Assembly: GCA_017508195.1 (NCBI GenBank) | Contig: JAFVZL010000019.1 | Coordinates: 1-48,510 of the forward strand | DNA length: 48,510 nt | Origin: Clostridia bacterium | Lineage (GTDB): Bacteria; Bacillota; Clostridia; Oscillospirales; CAG-272 | Direction of reading: 5' to 3' | Part shown: piece by piece, positions 8,872-16,246 of the stretch | Numbering within the stretch: the first letter of the stretch is position 1 | Layout: the number at the start of each line of letters is the position of its first letter | The notes under the pieces: model-generated | What the model was told of the DNA's origin: nothing | The model's database searches: none | Seen by the model: only the letters and a program-made list of their open reading frames with translations | Position numbers and translations under genes: made by a program

Positions 8872-9420
8872 GTGAAGCTTGATCTGCGACCGCTTTTAGC
8901 AGGCGAAAGACTGCTGACGTTTGATTATGAGCTACCGCTCGAGAGTGACCCCAACGATACGTCCAGCTTCCTTTACGGCGTAAGTTTTCCTTCTCCCATG
9001 AAGGTTACGGGTGAGATTACCAACACCGCAGGCTATATGAGGATGAAGCTCTCCATGTCGGTCGACTACCAAGCCGAATGTGCGAGATGCCTTGCCCCCG
9101 TCAGCGGTTGCTTTACCCTCGACCTTGAGAAAACCGTAGCCCCGAGAGACGTTCTGGGCGATCTTGACGAGGACAGACTCGACGACTATGCGATCATCGA
9201 GGACGGCTTCCTCGATATGGACGAGCCCCTCTACGAGCAGATCGAGATGGAGTTTCCCATCAGATTTCTCTGCAAGGAGGATTGTCGGGGCTTGTGTCAG
9301 AGGTGCGGAAGGAATCTTAACGAGGGTGAGTGCGGATGCACTCAGAAGGAGATAGATCCGAGACTCGAGCCGCTTCGTGCACTTCTTGAAAAGATGAAGG
9401 AAGAGGATTCTTCCAACTAA
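8872..9420 (+). CDS. DUF177/YceD-family protein upstream of rpmF
   Basis: The 182-residue protein has the YceD/DUF177 layout: a beta-rich N-terminal region, CARCLAP in the middle and a C-terminal metal-ribbon-like cluster with CKEDCRGLCQRCG and GECGC. In many bacteria this gene sits directly before rpmF, as here, and has been linked to ribosomal or 23S rRNA metabolism; the exact activity is unsettled. The start is GTG at 8872, chosen because AAGGAGGG ends 8 bases before it. The four to six cysteines could bind zinc. It is co-transcribed with rpmF from the promoter at 8770. Confidence 0.88.
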   Translation: MKLDLRPLLAGERLLTFDYELPLESDPNDTSSFLYGVSFPSPMKVTGEITNTAGYMRMKLSMSVDYQAECARCLAPVSGCFTLDLEKTVAPRDVLGDLDEDRLDDYAIIEDGFLDMDEPLYEQIEMEFPIRFLCKEDCRGLCQRCGRNLNEGECGCTQKEIDPRLEPLRALLEKMKEEDSSN

Positions 9421-9487
9421 TTCAGTTTATTAAAAAAATATATACCGAGAATGCGGATACGCATACTCATACAGGAGGTAATCAGCA

Positions 9488-9688
9488 ATGGCAGTTCCTA
9501 AGAGAAAGGTTTCTCATTCGAGAAAGATGAAGAGACGTTCGAGCGTATGGAAGCTCGAGAACCCCACTAACCTTGTTAAGTGCCCTCAGTGCGGCGAGTA
9601 CAACCTTGCTTACCGTGTTTGCAAGGCTTGCGGATATTACAAGGGTGAAGAGGTTATTGCACCCAAGGCTGAAGAGGCTGCAAACTAA
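9488..9688 (+). CDS. rpmF: 50S ribosomal protein L32
   Basis: The 66-residue product has the invariant start [18 protein letters not shown] and two zinc-type cysteine pairs, CPQC and CKAC, so it is the zinc-binding (C+) form. AGGAGG lies 8 bases upstream. It follows the DUF177 gene by 67 bases and ends at a strong terminator. The C-terminal tail APKAEEAAN is acidic and variable, as usual. Confidence 0.97.
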   Translation: MAVPKRKVSHSRKMKRRSSVWKLENPTNLVKCPQCGEYNLAYRVCKACGYYKGEEVIAPKAEEAAN

Positions 9689-9698
9689 TTTCTCTATC

Positions 9699-9729
9699 AA
9701 AAAAGACCGACGTACAGTCGGTCTTTTTT
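9699..9729 (+). terminator. Terminator after rpmF
   Basis: A 13-bp perfect stem, AAAAAAGACCGAC against GTCGGTCTTTTTT, with a 5-base loop and T-run. Confidence 0.93.
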
Positions 9730-9740
9730 GTTTTCACAGC

Positions 9741-9779
9741 GCTATCGGAATACTTTGTATAATATGCTATCGGAATACT
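9741..9779. repeat. Two 14-bp direct repeats in the rpmF-mscL gap
   Basis: GCTATCGGAATACT occurs at 9741-9754 and 9766-9779, a 25-bp period, each followed by a TATAAT-like stretch. The rest of the 260-base gap between the convergent rpmF and mscL genes shows no gene. It may be a decayed promoter duplication. Confidence 0.5.
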
Positions 9780-9989
9780 CTATATATAATATAAAGGAAG
9801 CGCATCTGTTGCCCGGATACCCAGGGAGTCATACGCCAAAACTTTCCAAAGCGCTTAAATATTTGTTAACGAATCGTATTTTTTCTCTATCAGAGTCGAT
9901 AAAACTCCAAATTTGACAACTTTGATTTACGTTATTGCGTTTTCCAAGATTCTCATCAAAGCTTTGCGGTGCTACGAGAACTTTTCAGA

Positions 9990-10604
9990 CTATCCCTCGG
10001 TCTTACCCGATCTTATCTCTTCGAGAATGAGCTTCAGAAGATCCTCGGCGGTGGGGTTTTCCTCGCGCTCCTTCCTTGCCTTTTCCTCTTCCTCAGCCTT
10101 CTTTTTCTTTTCTTCCTCGGCAAGCCTTGCTCTCTTCTCTTCAAGATAAGCGCAAACTCCGTCTCTGTCCGACAGCTTCACACCGCGAGCCCTAAGCTCG
10201 AGCTTGTCCTCCTTCGTGAGCTTTCCCTTTTCAAGCATTACTATCCACTTTTCTCTGCTCTCAAGGAATCTGTTATAGATCTTCATGATCGTAAACAGCA
10301 CAAAGGCTATTAAAAAGAAGTTGATAACGACGTTGATAAACGCACCCCAATCTATGTATATCGACTGGGTAAAATCAATTGCGCCGGCATCGTCCTTCAC
10401 CTCGAGAAGCATAGTATAGATACCCGAGAGCGAATCCTTACCGAGTAAGAGTGCAAGGAGCGCATTGACGATAGGCTTTAAGACGTAGTTGCTGAGTCCG
10501 TTTACTATGGCGGTAAACGCGCTTCCCACGATAACACCGACAGCCATATCCACGACGTTGCCGCGCGTTATAAACGCCTTGAATTCTTCAAAAAATTTTT
10601 TCAT
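9990..10604 (-). CDS. mscL: Large-conductance mechanosensitive channel with long charged tail
   Basis: This membrane channel opens under hypo-osmotic shock and releases solutes. The first ~110 residues match MscL: an amphipathic N-terminal helix MKKFFEEFKAFITRGNVVDM, TM1 AVGVIVGSAFTAIVNGLSN, a periplasmic loop, TM2 FINVVINFFLIAFVLFTIMK. MscL is usually 130-150 residues, while this one has 204. The extra ~80 residues are a highly charged, coiled-coil-prone segment with runs of Glu and Lys (EEEKKKKAEEEEKARKERE) ending in a short amphipathic helix. The tail may stabilise the cytoplasmic bundle or bind a partner. AAGGGG lies 11 bases before the ATG, and a clear promoter lies upstream. Confidence 0.95.
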   Translation of the reverse strand: MKKFFEEFKAFITRGNVVDMAVGVIVGSAFTAIVNGLSNYVLKPIVNALLALLLGKDSLSGIYTMLLEVKDDAGAIDFTQSIYIDWGAFINVVINFFLIAFVLFTIMKIYNRFLESREKWIVMLEKGKLTKEDKLELRARGVKLSDRDGVCAYLEEKRARLAEEEKKKKAEEEEKARKEREENPTAEDLLKLILEEIRSGKTEG

Positions 10605-10655
10605 AAGTCGAGATAACCCCTTTCTTATAAATCAGCCCGACGGCATTTGCTAAAG

Positions 10656-10684
10656 ATTATATCATAAATTCACGAATATTTCAA
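10656..10684 (-). promoter_or_regulatory. Sigma-A promoter for mscL
   Basis: TTGAAA, 17 bases, TATAAT on the minus strand, about 50 bases before the mscL start. The AT-rich stretch from 10685 to 10929 shows no convincing gene. Confidence 0.75.
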
Positions 10685-10929
10685 CATTTCGGCAAAAAAA
10701 GGCAAAAACTAACGACAAGAATAGTTTACGGTTTATGATTTTGTCTTATTTTCGCTCCGTCGGATTTCATAATTATTAACTCGTTTTAAGGGTAGCACGA
10801 TTTTGATTTTTACTATGTAACACAAGGGTTTTCGGGCACAACCTGGGCTTTTGGTTTGTTTGTTTTTTTCATTATTTGAGATTTTTTTTGGTAGAATTAA
10901 ATAATTTTTAATTTTTTTCCCGAATAATA

Positions 10930-10958
10930 TTGACAAGTGGGACTTTATATGTTAAAAT
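10930..10958 (+). promoter_or_regulatory. Sigma-A promoter for the yccF-like gene
   Basis: TTGACA, 17 bases, TAAAAT. The expected transcription start falls on the repeat cluster at 10965-10990. Confidence 0.8.
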
Positions 10959-10964
10959 ACGGAT

Positions 10965-10990
10965 GTACGTAAGATAGTACTAGTACGTAA
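10965..10990. promoter_or_regulatory. Operator-like repeats at the yccF promoter
   Basis: GTACGTAA occurs at 10965-10972 and 10983-10990, and the two overlap a perfect 10-bp palindrome GTACTAGTAC at 10977-10986. They begin at about +1 of the promoter, where a bound repressor would block initiation. The regulator is unknown. Confidence 0.4.
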
Positions 10991-11014
10991 CAAATTTTAA
11001 AAGGAGTTTTTCTC

Positions 11015-11377
11015 ATGAGAACATTCGGCAACATTCTTTGGCTCCCCTTCGGCCTCATCGTAGCTACCATCAGCTTCCTTCTCGGTGTTGTTTGGTGCTG
11101 CACTCTTATCGGTATCCCTATGGGTCTCAAGCTCGTTAAGCTTGCTGGCCTTGCTATCTGGCCCTTCGGTAAGATAGTTGAGACCAACTTCGAGGAGCAT
11201 CGTTTCCTTAACGCTGTTTGGCTTACTCTTGGCGGTATTCTCTTCGCAGCTATCGAGTTCATTCTCGGTTGCGTATTCGCAGTTACCATCATCGGTATCC
11301 CCTTCGCAAAGCAGTGGTTCAAGATTTGCAACTTCACTCTCGCTCCCTTCGGCGGCACTGTAGACGCAAACTATTAA
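11015..11377 (+). CDS. YccF-domain (DUF307) inner-membrane protein
   Basis: The 120-residue protein consists of two similar halves, each with a hydrophobic segment followed by IGIP: TLIGIPMGLKLVKLAG and TIIGIPFAKQWFKICN. This double repeat is the hallmark of the YccF family of small integral membrane proteins. The N-terminus MRTFGNILWLPFGLIVA also fits. The molecular function is unknown in all organisms I know of. AAAGGAG lies 8 bases before the ATG. It has its own promoter with an operator-like repeat cluster and a clear terminator, so it is a single regulated gene. Confidence 0.9.
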   Translation: MRTFGNILWLPFGLIVATISFLLGVVWCCTLIGIPMGLKLVKLAGLAIWPFGKIVETNFEEHRFLNAVWLTLGGILFAAIEFILGCVFAVTIIGIPFAKQWFKICNFTLAPFGGTVDANY

Positions 11378-11419
11378 TTTGAACTTTACCCGTCTGTACA
11401 TACAGATCGCGGTCTGAAT

Positions 11420-11458
11420 AAAAACGCTCACTTGCATATCGTGCACCTGAGCGTTTTT
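11420..11458 (+). terminator. Terminator after the yccF-like gene
   Basis: An AAAAACGCTCA / TGAGCGTTTTT stem of 11 bp with an inner TGCA/TGCA pairing and a T-run. Confidence 0.88.
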
Positions 11459-11479
11459 ATTTTTTGTTTATTTTGACCA

Positions 11480-11508
11480 TTGACTTTTGATCAAGTTTGA
11501 ACTATAAC
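11480..11508 (+). promoter_or_regulatory. Promoter for the OB-fold lipoprotein
   Basis: TTGACT, 17 bases, TATAAC, followed by a leader of about 70 nt. Confidence 0.7.
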
Positions 11509-11587
11509 TATAGTGTTTGAGGCATAAGCCTTATGCGACTCGATCTCAAAAATCATCTATTTAATATTTTGAAAAGAGGTAATCAGA

Positions 11588-13738
11588 ATGAAAAGCTTCT
11601 CTTCCCTGCTGCGAATCCTCTCGCTCGTGATTGCGACGTCGCTTCTCGTGCTCTCCCTCTCGTCATGTGACGTGTTAACCGATGTTATGGGAGATATCGA
11701 AGGCATTATCGGCGGAATAATGAATCCCTCTGATCCCGAAGATCCCGAAGATCCTGCCGATCCCGAGGGTCCTTCTGATCCCGAGGGTCCTGCCGATCCC
11801 GAGGATGGCTATTCGGTGATCACCATTGCCGAGGCGCTCGAGCTGTGCGGTGAGGACGGTAATATCACCACTGAGCGTTACTATATCCGCGGTGTTATCG
11901 AGACCGTGACAAATCCTCAGTACGGTGCTATGATCATCAGCGACTCTACCGGCTCTATCTCGGTTTACGGAACTTACAGCTCTGACGGCGCTCTCACCTA
12001 TACCCAGCTTGAATATCAGCCCGTCAAGGGTGATGAGGTGCTCTTACACTGCATCCTTCAGAACTATTACGGTGATAAAGAGGTAAAGAACGCGCGCCTC
12101 ATCGAGTATGTTAACAATCAGGGGAACCTTGATGTTGACGACTACACCTCTGCCACCATTGCCGAGGCGAGAGCCGCCGCCAAGGGCGCTGCACTGAGAG
12201 TAAGCGGTGTAGTTGCGCGTATCACCTACGCGATGGGCGGAAATCCGAATGGCTTTATGCTTGTTGACGATACGGCATCCATCTACGTATTTGACGGTGA
12301 TGCGGCAGCAAGGGTGGCTATCGGAAACACCGTTGAGATAGCGGGCACCAAGGATTATTGGATACTCGATAAGGAGATGGAGAATGCGGCTAAGCACGGC
12401 TACGTCGGCTGCAACCAGCTCACAGATGTTCTCCTTGTCAGCTGTGACGGCGGCAAGAGCGACTTTGACACCTCGTGGATAAAAGAATCCACGGTAAAGG
12501 ATATTCTCGACACTCCCGTGAGCGAGGATATCACAACGAGCATATACAAGGTCAACGCCCTCGTAAAGAAGGCTATCAACCCGGGATTCGTTAACTACTA
12601 CTTCTTCGACCTCGACGAAACAACGGGCAGCTACACCTACACTCAGTGCAACGGCGATGACTTCTCATGGCTCGATCAGTTCGACGGCAAGATCTGCACC
12701 GTTTATCTCTCTGCTCTCAACGCAAAGTCGACCGCTGCCGACTGCACCTTCAGATTCCTACCCATTGCGGTATACGACGAGGGCTTCACCTTCGATCTTA
12801 CCAAGACTCCCGAGCACGTTATGAAATACTACGCTCTCGAACAGTTCGCAACATCGTACAGCGGTAATCCCATGCTTAAGCTCGATACCGTTATCTCGAG
12901 TGCACTTCTCGGCTTCGAGAACGCTACCATCTCCTACACCTCGGATAACGAGGAGGCGGTAAGCTTCATCTCCGAGGGTGACGAGCTCTTCCTCAGCTGT
13001 AATAAGTCGGGCACGGCTACCGTAACCATTTCGGTAAGCTACGGTGGAAAAACGATTACCGACACCGTCACGATAGACGTCAGCATCGCGGAAAATATCG
13101 ATGCATCCACCGTTGAGGACGCGATCGCTGCCGAGATCAACGATATCGTTACCGTTAAGGGCATCGTCGGCCCCTCGGTAGTCAACAAGGTAGGCTTCTA
13201 TCTCATTGACGAGACGGGCGTTATCGCAGTTCTCGTTAATACCGATGCTGAGTTTAACGGTCTTACGATAGGCAACGAGGTAGTTATCGAGGGTAAGCGC
13301 GACAGATTCCACAACGGAAAGGGTGACCACGCAGGTCAGACCTGTATCACCGCTGCAACCGTAGTCGCTAACTACTACGGCTCTCACGAGTACGATACCT
13401 CGAACTTTGTGACCGATATCACCCCCGAGGAATTCTATGCGCTCGACAAGACCGTTGACTACTCTACCACAGTGTTTGTAATCACGGCTAAGGTCGTCCT
13501 CGTAAAGGGCGGTTACAGCTCGAACTACAAGCTCGAGGCGGGCGGAACGCAGATCACTCTCTACTCGTCGGGCGAGGCACAGTATAACTTCCTCAAGCCC
13601 TACCTCGATACCGAGGTCACGGTAGAGATTGCCGCTTGTAACTGGAATAACAAGAGCTATTGGACAGGCTGTGTTCTTTCTGTCATCACCGAGGACGGAA
13701 AAGTTTATAATCAGCTTAACTTTACCGAAAAGGTCTGA
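11588..13738 (+). CDS. Surface lipoprotein with repeated OB-fold-like domains
   Basis: This 716-residue protein has a lipoprotein signal peptide with lipobox LSSC (Cys27). A low-complexity Asp/Pro/Glu linker follows at about 47-75, with repeats of DPEDP, DPEGP and DPADP. The body contains several related beta-barrel segments of about 100 residues that resemble the OB-fold units of YhcR-type extracellular nucleases and DUF6359: YYIRGVIETVTN at ~93, LRVSGVVARITYA at ~205, VTVKGIVGPSVVN at ~525 and a last one near 630-716. A BIG2/Ig-like domain lies at about 430-505. No nuclease catalytic domain is present, so it is more likely a binding or scaffold protein on the cell surface. AGAGGT precedes the ATG. 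It stands alone between promoter and terminator. Confidence 0.75.
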   Translation: MKSFSSLLRILSLVIATSLLVLSLSSCDVLTDVMGDIEGIIGGIMNPSDPEDPEDPADPEGPSDPEGPADPEDGYSVITIAEALELCGEDGNITTERYYIRGVIETVTNPQYGAMIISDSTGSISVYGTYSSDGALTYTQLEYQPVKGDEVLLHCILQNYYGDKEVKNARLIEYVNNQGNLDVDDYTSATIAEARAAAKGAALRVSGVVARITYAMGGNPNGFMLVDDTASIYVFDGDAAARVAIGNTVEIAGTKDYWILDKEMENAAKHGYVGCNQLTDVLLVSCDGGKSDFDTSWIKESTVKDILDTPVSEDITTSIYKVNALVKKAINPGFVNYYFFDLDETTGSYTYTQCNGDDFSWLDQFDGKICTVYLSALNAKSTAADCTFRFLPIAVYDEGFTFDLTKTPEHVMKYYALEQFATSYSGNPMLKLDTVISSALLGFENATISYTSDNEEAVSFISEGDELFLSCNKSGTATVTISVSYGGKTITDTVTIDVSIAENIDASTVEDAIAAEINDIVTVKGIVGPSVVNKVGFYLIDETGVIAVLVNTDAEFNGLTIGNEVVIEGKRDRFHNGKGDHAGQTCITAATVVANYYGSHEYDTSNFVTDITPEEFYALDKTVDYSTTVFVITAKVVLVKGGYSSNYKLEAGGTQITLYSSGEAQYNFLKPYLDTEVTVEIAACNWNNKSYWTGCVLSVITEDGKVYNQLNFTEKV

Positions 13739-13754
13739 TATCTCTTTCACTTAT

Positions 13755-13792
13755 ACTGCCGCGGATGCGAGTGCTTCCGCGGCAGTTTTTTT
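13755..13792 (+). terminator. Terminator after the OB-fold lipoprotein
   Basis: An 11-bp GC-rich stem ACTGCCGCGGA / TCCGCGGCAGT followed by seven T. Confidence 0.94.
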
Positions 13793-13852
13793 CTTTAAAT
13801 CCTATCCGTTTTTAATGGATCGTTTGAGGTTTTCTTTTTTCCCCTGCCGATG

Positions 13853-13881
13853 TAGAAATATTCATAATATTATGGTATAAT
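13853..13881 (+). promoter_or_regulatory. Probable promoter for the GH79-like gene
   Basis: A TATAAT at 13876 has only a weak TAGAAA -35 at 17 bases, so an activator may be needed. Confidence 0.5.
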
Positions 13882-13911
13882 GATTATATAATAATTTAAC
13901 GGAGAAAAAAC

Positions 13912-15417
13912 ATGTCAAATAACGTAAAGCTTAAGACAGGCGGTCTTACCGTACTGCGCGAGATGAATCCCGCGATGATCAGCTATAATATCGAGATGAC
14001 CGAGGTCAGCGGCGGCACCTTCTGGAGAGCGTATACTCCCGGGCAGATCGCAGGCACCGAGGAGGTTCCCGCGCCCGATTTCAGACAGGGATTTGCTTCT
14101 ATGCATCAGTGGTACGACCCCATCGACACCACGAATCCGAGGCTCATCAAGCTCGCGAAGGAGCTCGGCCCCGTCTGGATCAGAGTATCGGGCACCTGGG
14201 CTACCAAAACGTACTATGATTTTGACGGTACGGGTATCACCCCCGAGGGCTATCAGAGCCGCCTCACCAAGGAGCAGTGGATCAATCTCCTTAACTTCGT
14301 TAAGGCGGTCGGCGGAAGGCTTCTCATAAGCGTATCCAACTGTGAGGGTCTGCACTCCGCCGACGAACCCTGGAACCCATCCGAGGCAGAAAAGATCTTC
14401 GCTCTCAGTGCCGAGCACGGTGTGCCGATCAGCGCGGTAGAGTTCACCAACGAGCCTAACATGATGGAGATGACGGGCTTCCCTAAGGGATATACTCCCG
14501 CTGATTTCAGAAGAGATCAGGATCTGTTCCACAAGTGGGTCAGAGCAAACTATCCCGACGTTATCGTGGTCGGCCCCAGCACCTGCGATGCAGATGCGCT
14601 TGCTCAGGGCATGGGCGGCGAGGCAGGCGGAGCAGGTATCGCGGATATCATACCGAGCTGCACAACGGGTGAGCTCCTTGACGGATGTACCGAGCCCCTC
14701 GACGTATTCAGCTACCACTACTATAACGGTGTCTCCGAGCGTATGGAACCTCTTTGCCCCTCGGCTTACACTCCCCCATCCGAGGCTACCTCCGAGCAGT
14801 ATCTCGGTATGGCGGGTCTCTGTGCAAGAGCGTTCGCTCCCTATCGCGACAAGTACTGCCCCGGTGCGGAAATGTGGGTGACCGAGTCGGGTGACGCAGG
14901 TGCGGGAGGACACACCTGGGCTTCTACCTATCTTGAGGTGCAGAGGACTCTCAACGAGTTCGGCAGCTTCTCTGCCGTGACGAACGGTGTTATCTTCCAC
15001 AACACTCTCGCATCCTCGGATTACGGATATCTTCAACACGGCACGTTCGAGCCACGTCCCAGCTACTTTGCAGCCCTTCTTTGGAACAAGGTGATGGGTC
15101 TCAGCGTTCTCGATGCTGCCGAGCCTATAAGAGAGGGCGCTCACGTATACGCACACTCCCGTGCTGACGGTAAGGACGGTATTGCGTACCTCGTTATCAA
15201 CAACTCAAAGACCGAAGCTACTACGGTAGAGCTCCCGAAGGATGCCGTCAAGTACTACCTCGACGGTAACGGTGATATGAGATCCAAGGTCATGTACCTC
15301 AACGGAAAACCTCTCACACTCGGTGAGGGCGACACACTTCCCTCGCTCGACGGTGAGTGCGTCAAGGCGGGCAGCTACGAGATAGCACCCGGTGCGTGCT
15401 GCTTCTTCGTTATTTAA
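13912..15417 (+). CDS. GH79-like (heparanase/beta-glucuronidase-type) clan GH-A glycoside hydrolase
   Basis: The 501-residue protein has no signal peptide and is therefore cytoplasmic. It has a clan GH-A (beta/alpha)8 barrel: the acid/base Glu181 sits in VEFTNEPN, and the nucleophile Glu325 sits in MWVTESGDAG. VFSYHYYN near 265-271 is the usual substrate-binding block before the nucleophile. The C-terminal ~110 residues, with AYLVINNSKTEATTVELP, form the beta-sandwich that accompanies GH79 and heparanase-type barrels. The reaction expected is release of a uronic acid or related sugar from an imported oligosaccharide. The exact family (GH79 or a neighbour) and substrate are inferred. ACGGAG lies 8 bases before the ATG. 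It is monocistronic. Confidence 0.75.
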   Translation: MSNNVKLKTGGLTVLREMNPAMISYNIEMTEVSGGTFWRAYTPGQIAGTEEVPAPDFRQGFASMHQWYDPIDTTNPRLIKLAKELGPVWIRVSGTWATKTYYDFDGTGITPEGYQSRLTKEQWINLLNFVKAVGGRLLISVSNCEGLHSADEPWNPSEAEKIFALSAEHGVPISAVEFTNEPNMMEMTGFPKGYTPADFRRDQDLFHKWVRANYPDVIVVGPSTCDADALAQGMGGEAGGAGIADIIPSCTTGELLDGCTEPLDVFSYHYYNGVSERMEPLCPSAYTPPSEATSEQYLGMAGLCARAFAPYRDKYCPGAEMWVTESGDAGAGGHTWASTYLEVQRTLNEFGSFSAVTNGVIFHNTLASSDYGYLQHGTFEPRPSYFAALLWNKVMGLSVLDAAEPIREGAHVYAHSRADGKDGIAYLVINNSKTEATTVELPKDAVKYYLDGNGDMRSKVMYLNGKPLTLGEGDTLPSLDGECVKAGSYEIAPGACCFFVI

Positions 15418-15435
15418 GGTTGTTATCGCACAGGT

Positions 15436-15476
15436 GCGGGGCGTGAGATAAATTCTTTGCGCCCCCGCCTTTCTTT
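15436..15476 (+). terminator. Terminator after the GH79-like gene
   Basis: GCGGGGCG pairs with CGCCCCCGC (one bulged C), followed by CTTTCTTT. Confidence 0.7.
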
Positions 15477-15482
15477 GTATTC

Positions 15483-15770
15483 TCCCTCACCGCCTACGGC
15501 GGAGCTCCCTCTCTCGGGGAGCCTTGGCATACGACACTGCCAAGATCATTATATAAATCACCCTTTAGCGTGATGCTCCCCAGCGGAGTATCACGCTAAA
15601 ACTAATTTTGCCCCTTGTGGCAAGTGAAGTTTACTTCGTAAGTGAAGTTATCCTGCGGATAGTGAAGTTTTGCCTTCGGCAAAGTGATGGGCAAGCTTAA
15701 CTTCACTGCAAGCTCCTGAGCAGCTTCACTGCGAATAGCGCAACTTCACTCCCTGAGGGCAAAACTTGAC
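15483..15770. repeat. Mosaic array of short hairpins and GTGAAGTT repeats
   Basis: This non-coding block is almost all inverted repeats. It holds a CCGCCTACGGCGG hairpin, then a 16-bp stem at 15564-15579 / 15585-15600 (TTTAGCGTGATGCTCC with one wobble). GTGAAGTT follows three times, at 15624, 15642 and 15662, separated by small hairpins such as TTTGCCTTCGGCAAA and TATCCTGCGGATA. The complement AACTTCAC follows at 15699 and 15742 with GCTTCAC at 15723, so the array as a whole is an inverted repeat. A homologous short unit lies at 25819-25860. Function is unknown; mobile MITE-like or RNA-stability elements are possible. The rest of the 650-base gap holds the promoter at 15991. Confidence 0.8.
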
Positions 15771-15990
15771 TGAAAAAGAGAAAGATTTTTGTCTTAGAAC
15801 AGATTATCAGTGAGCTAAAACGCACCCATATTCATGCCTCGGTTTTTGGCTTATATATTGCGTCAAAAGCGCTCTATATACGGCTCTTTTTTCGGGACTT
15901 TCGTTAATGTTAAAATATGACATATATATACAAAAATTATACACCCAAAATGTGTATATTGCTATTATTAAAATAATTGCGCATAAGGGG

Positions 15991-16019
15991 TTGAAATATC
16001 TGTCGTTTTGTGTTAGGAT
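15991..16019 (+). promoter_or_regulatory. Promoter for the micropeptide/secreted protein pair
   Basis: TTGAAA, 17 bases, TAGGAT, about 50 bases before the micropeptide start. Confidence 0.6.
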
Positions 16020-16071
16020 AAGGATGTATTTTTATTACTACGCGTATTTTATTTTAGTAAGGAGTGCAACT

Positions 16072-16209
16072 ATGAAAAAAGAGTATGTTCCTGCTGAACT
16101 TGACGTGTTAGCTCTTGGCAATTGTGATATCATCACAAGCTCCCGCGGTGACGAAGAGGAATCCGGTGGAGATTTTGACAGCGGCTACAACGGCAACGGT
16201 TGGACCTGA
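16072..16209 (+). CDS. 45-residue acidic micropeptide of the DIITSS type (1)
   Basis: The ATG at 16072 has TAAGGAG 8 bases upstream. The product begins MKKEYVPAELDVLALG, then CDIITSSRGDEEES, and ends in a Gly/Asn-rich NGNGWT tail. The basic head, central DIITSS motif and acidic Gly-rich tail recur in the peptide encoded at 25857-25976, so this is a real conserved gene and not a chance frame. No signal peptide is visible. It stands 37 bases ahead of a secreted protein gene in the same transcript. A precursor peptide, an adaptor for export, or a regulatory partner of the secreted protein are all possible; I do not recognise a named family. Confidence 0.75.
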   Translation: MKKEYVPAELDVLALGNCDIITSSRGDEEESGGDFDSGYNGNGWT

Positions 16210-16246
16210 TCCCCGCGCAAACCAAAGAAAAGAAAGGAAGAAAAAA

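Noticed and set aside
10733..10936. A 67-codon minus-strand ORF
   Set aside because: Lysine/asparagine-rich translation of AT-rich DNA, no ribosome site, and it overlaps the yccF promoter.
15483..15770. CRISPR array
   Set aside because: Repeats are 8 bp, the intervening parts are palindromes and not unique spacers, and no cas gene is near.
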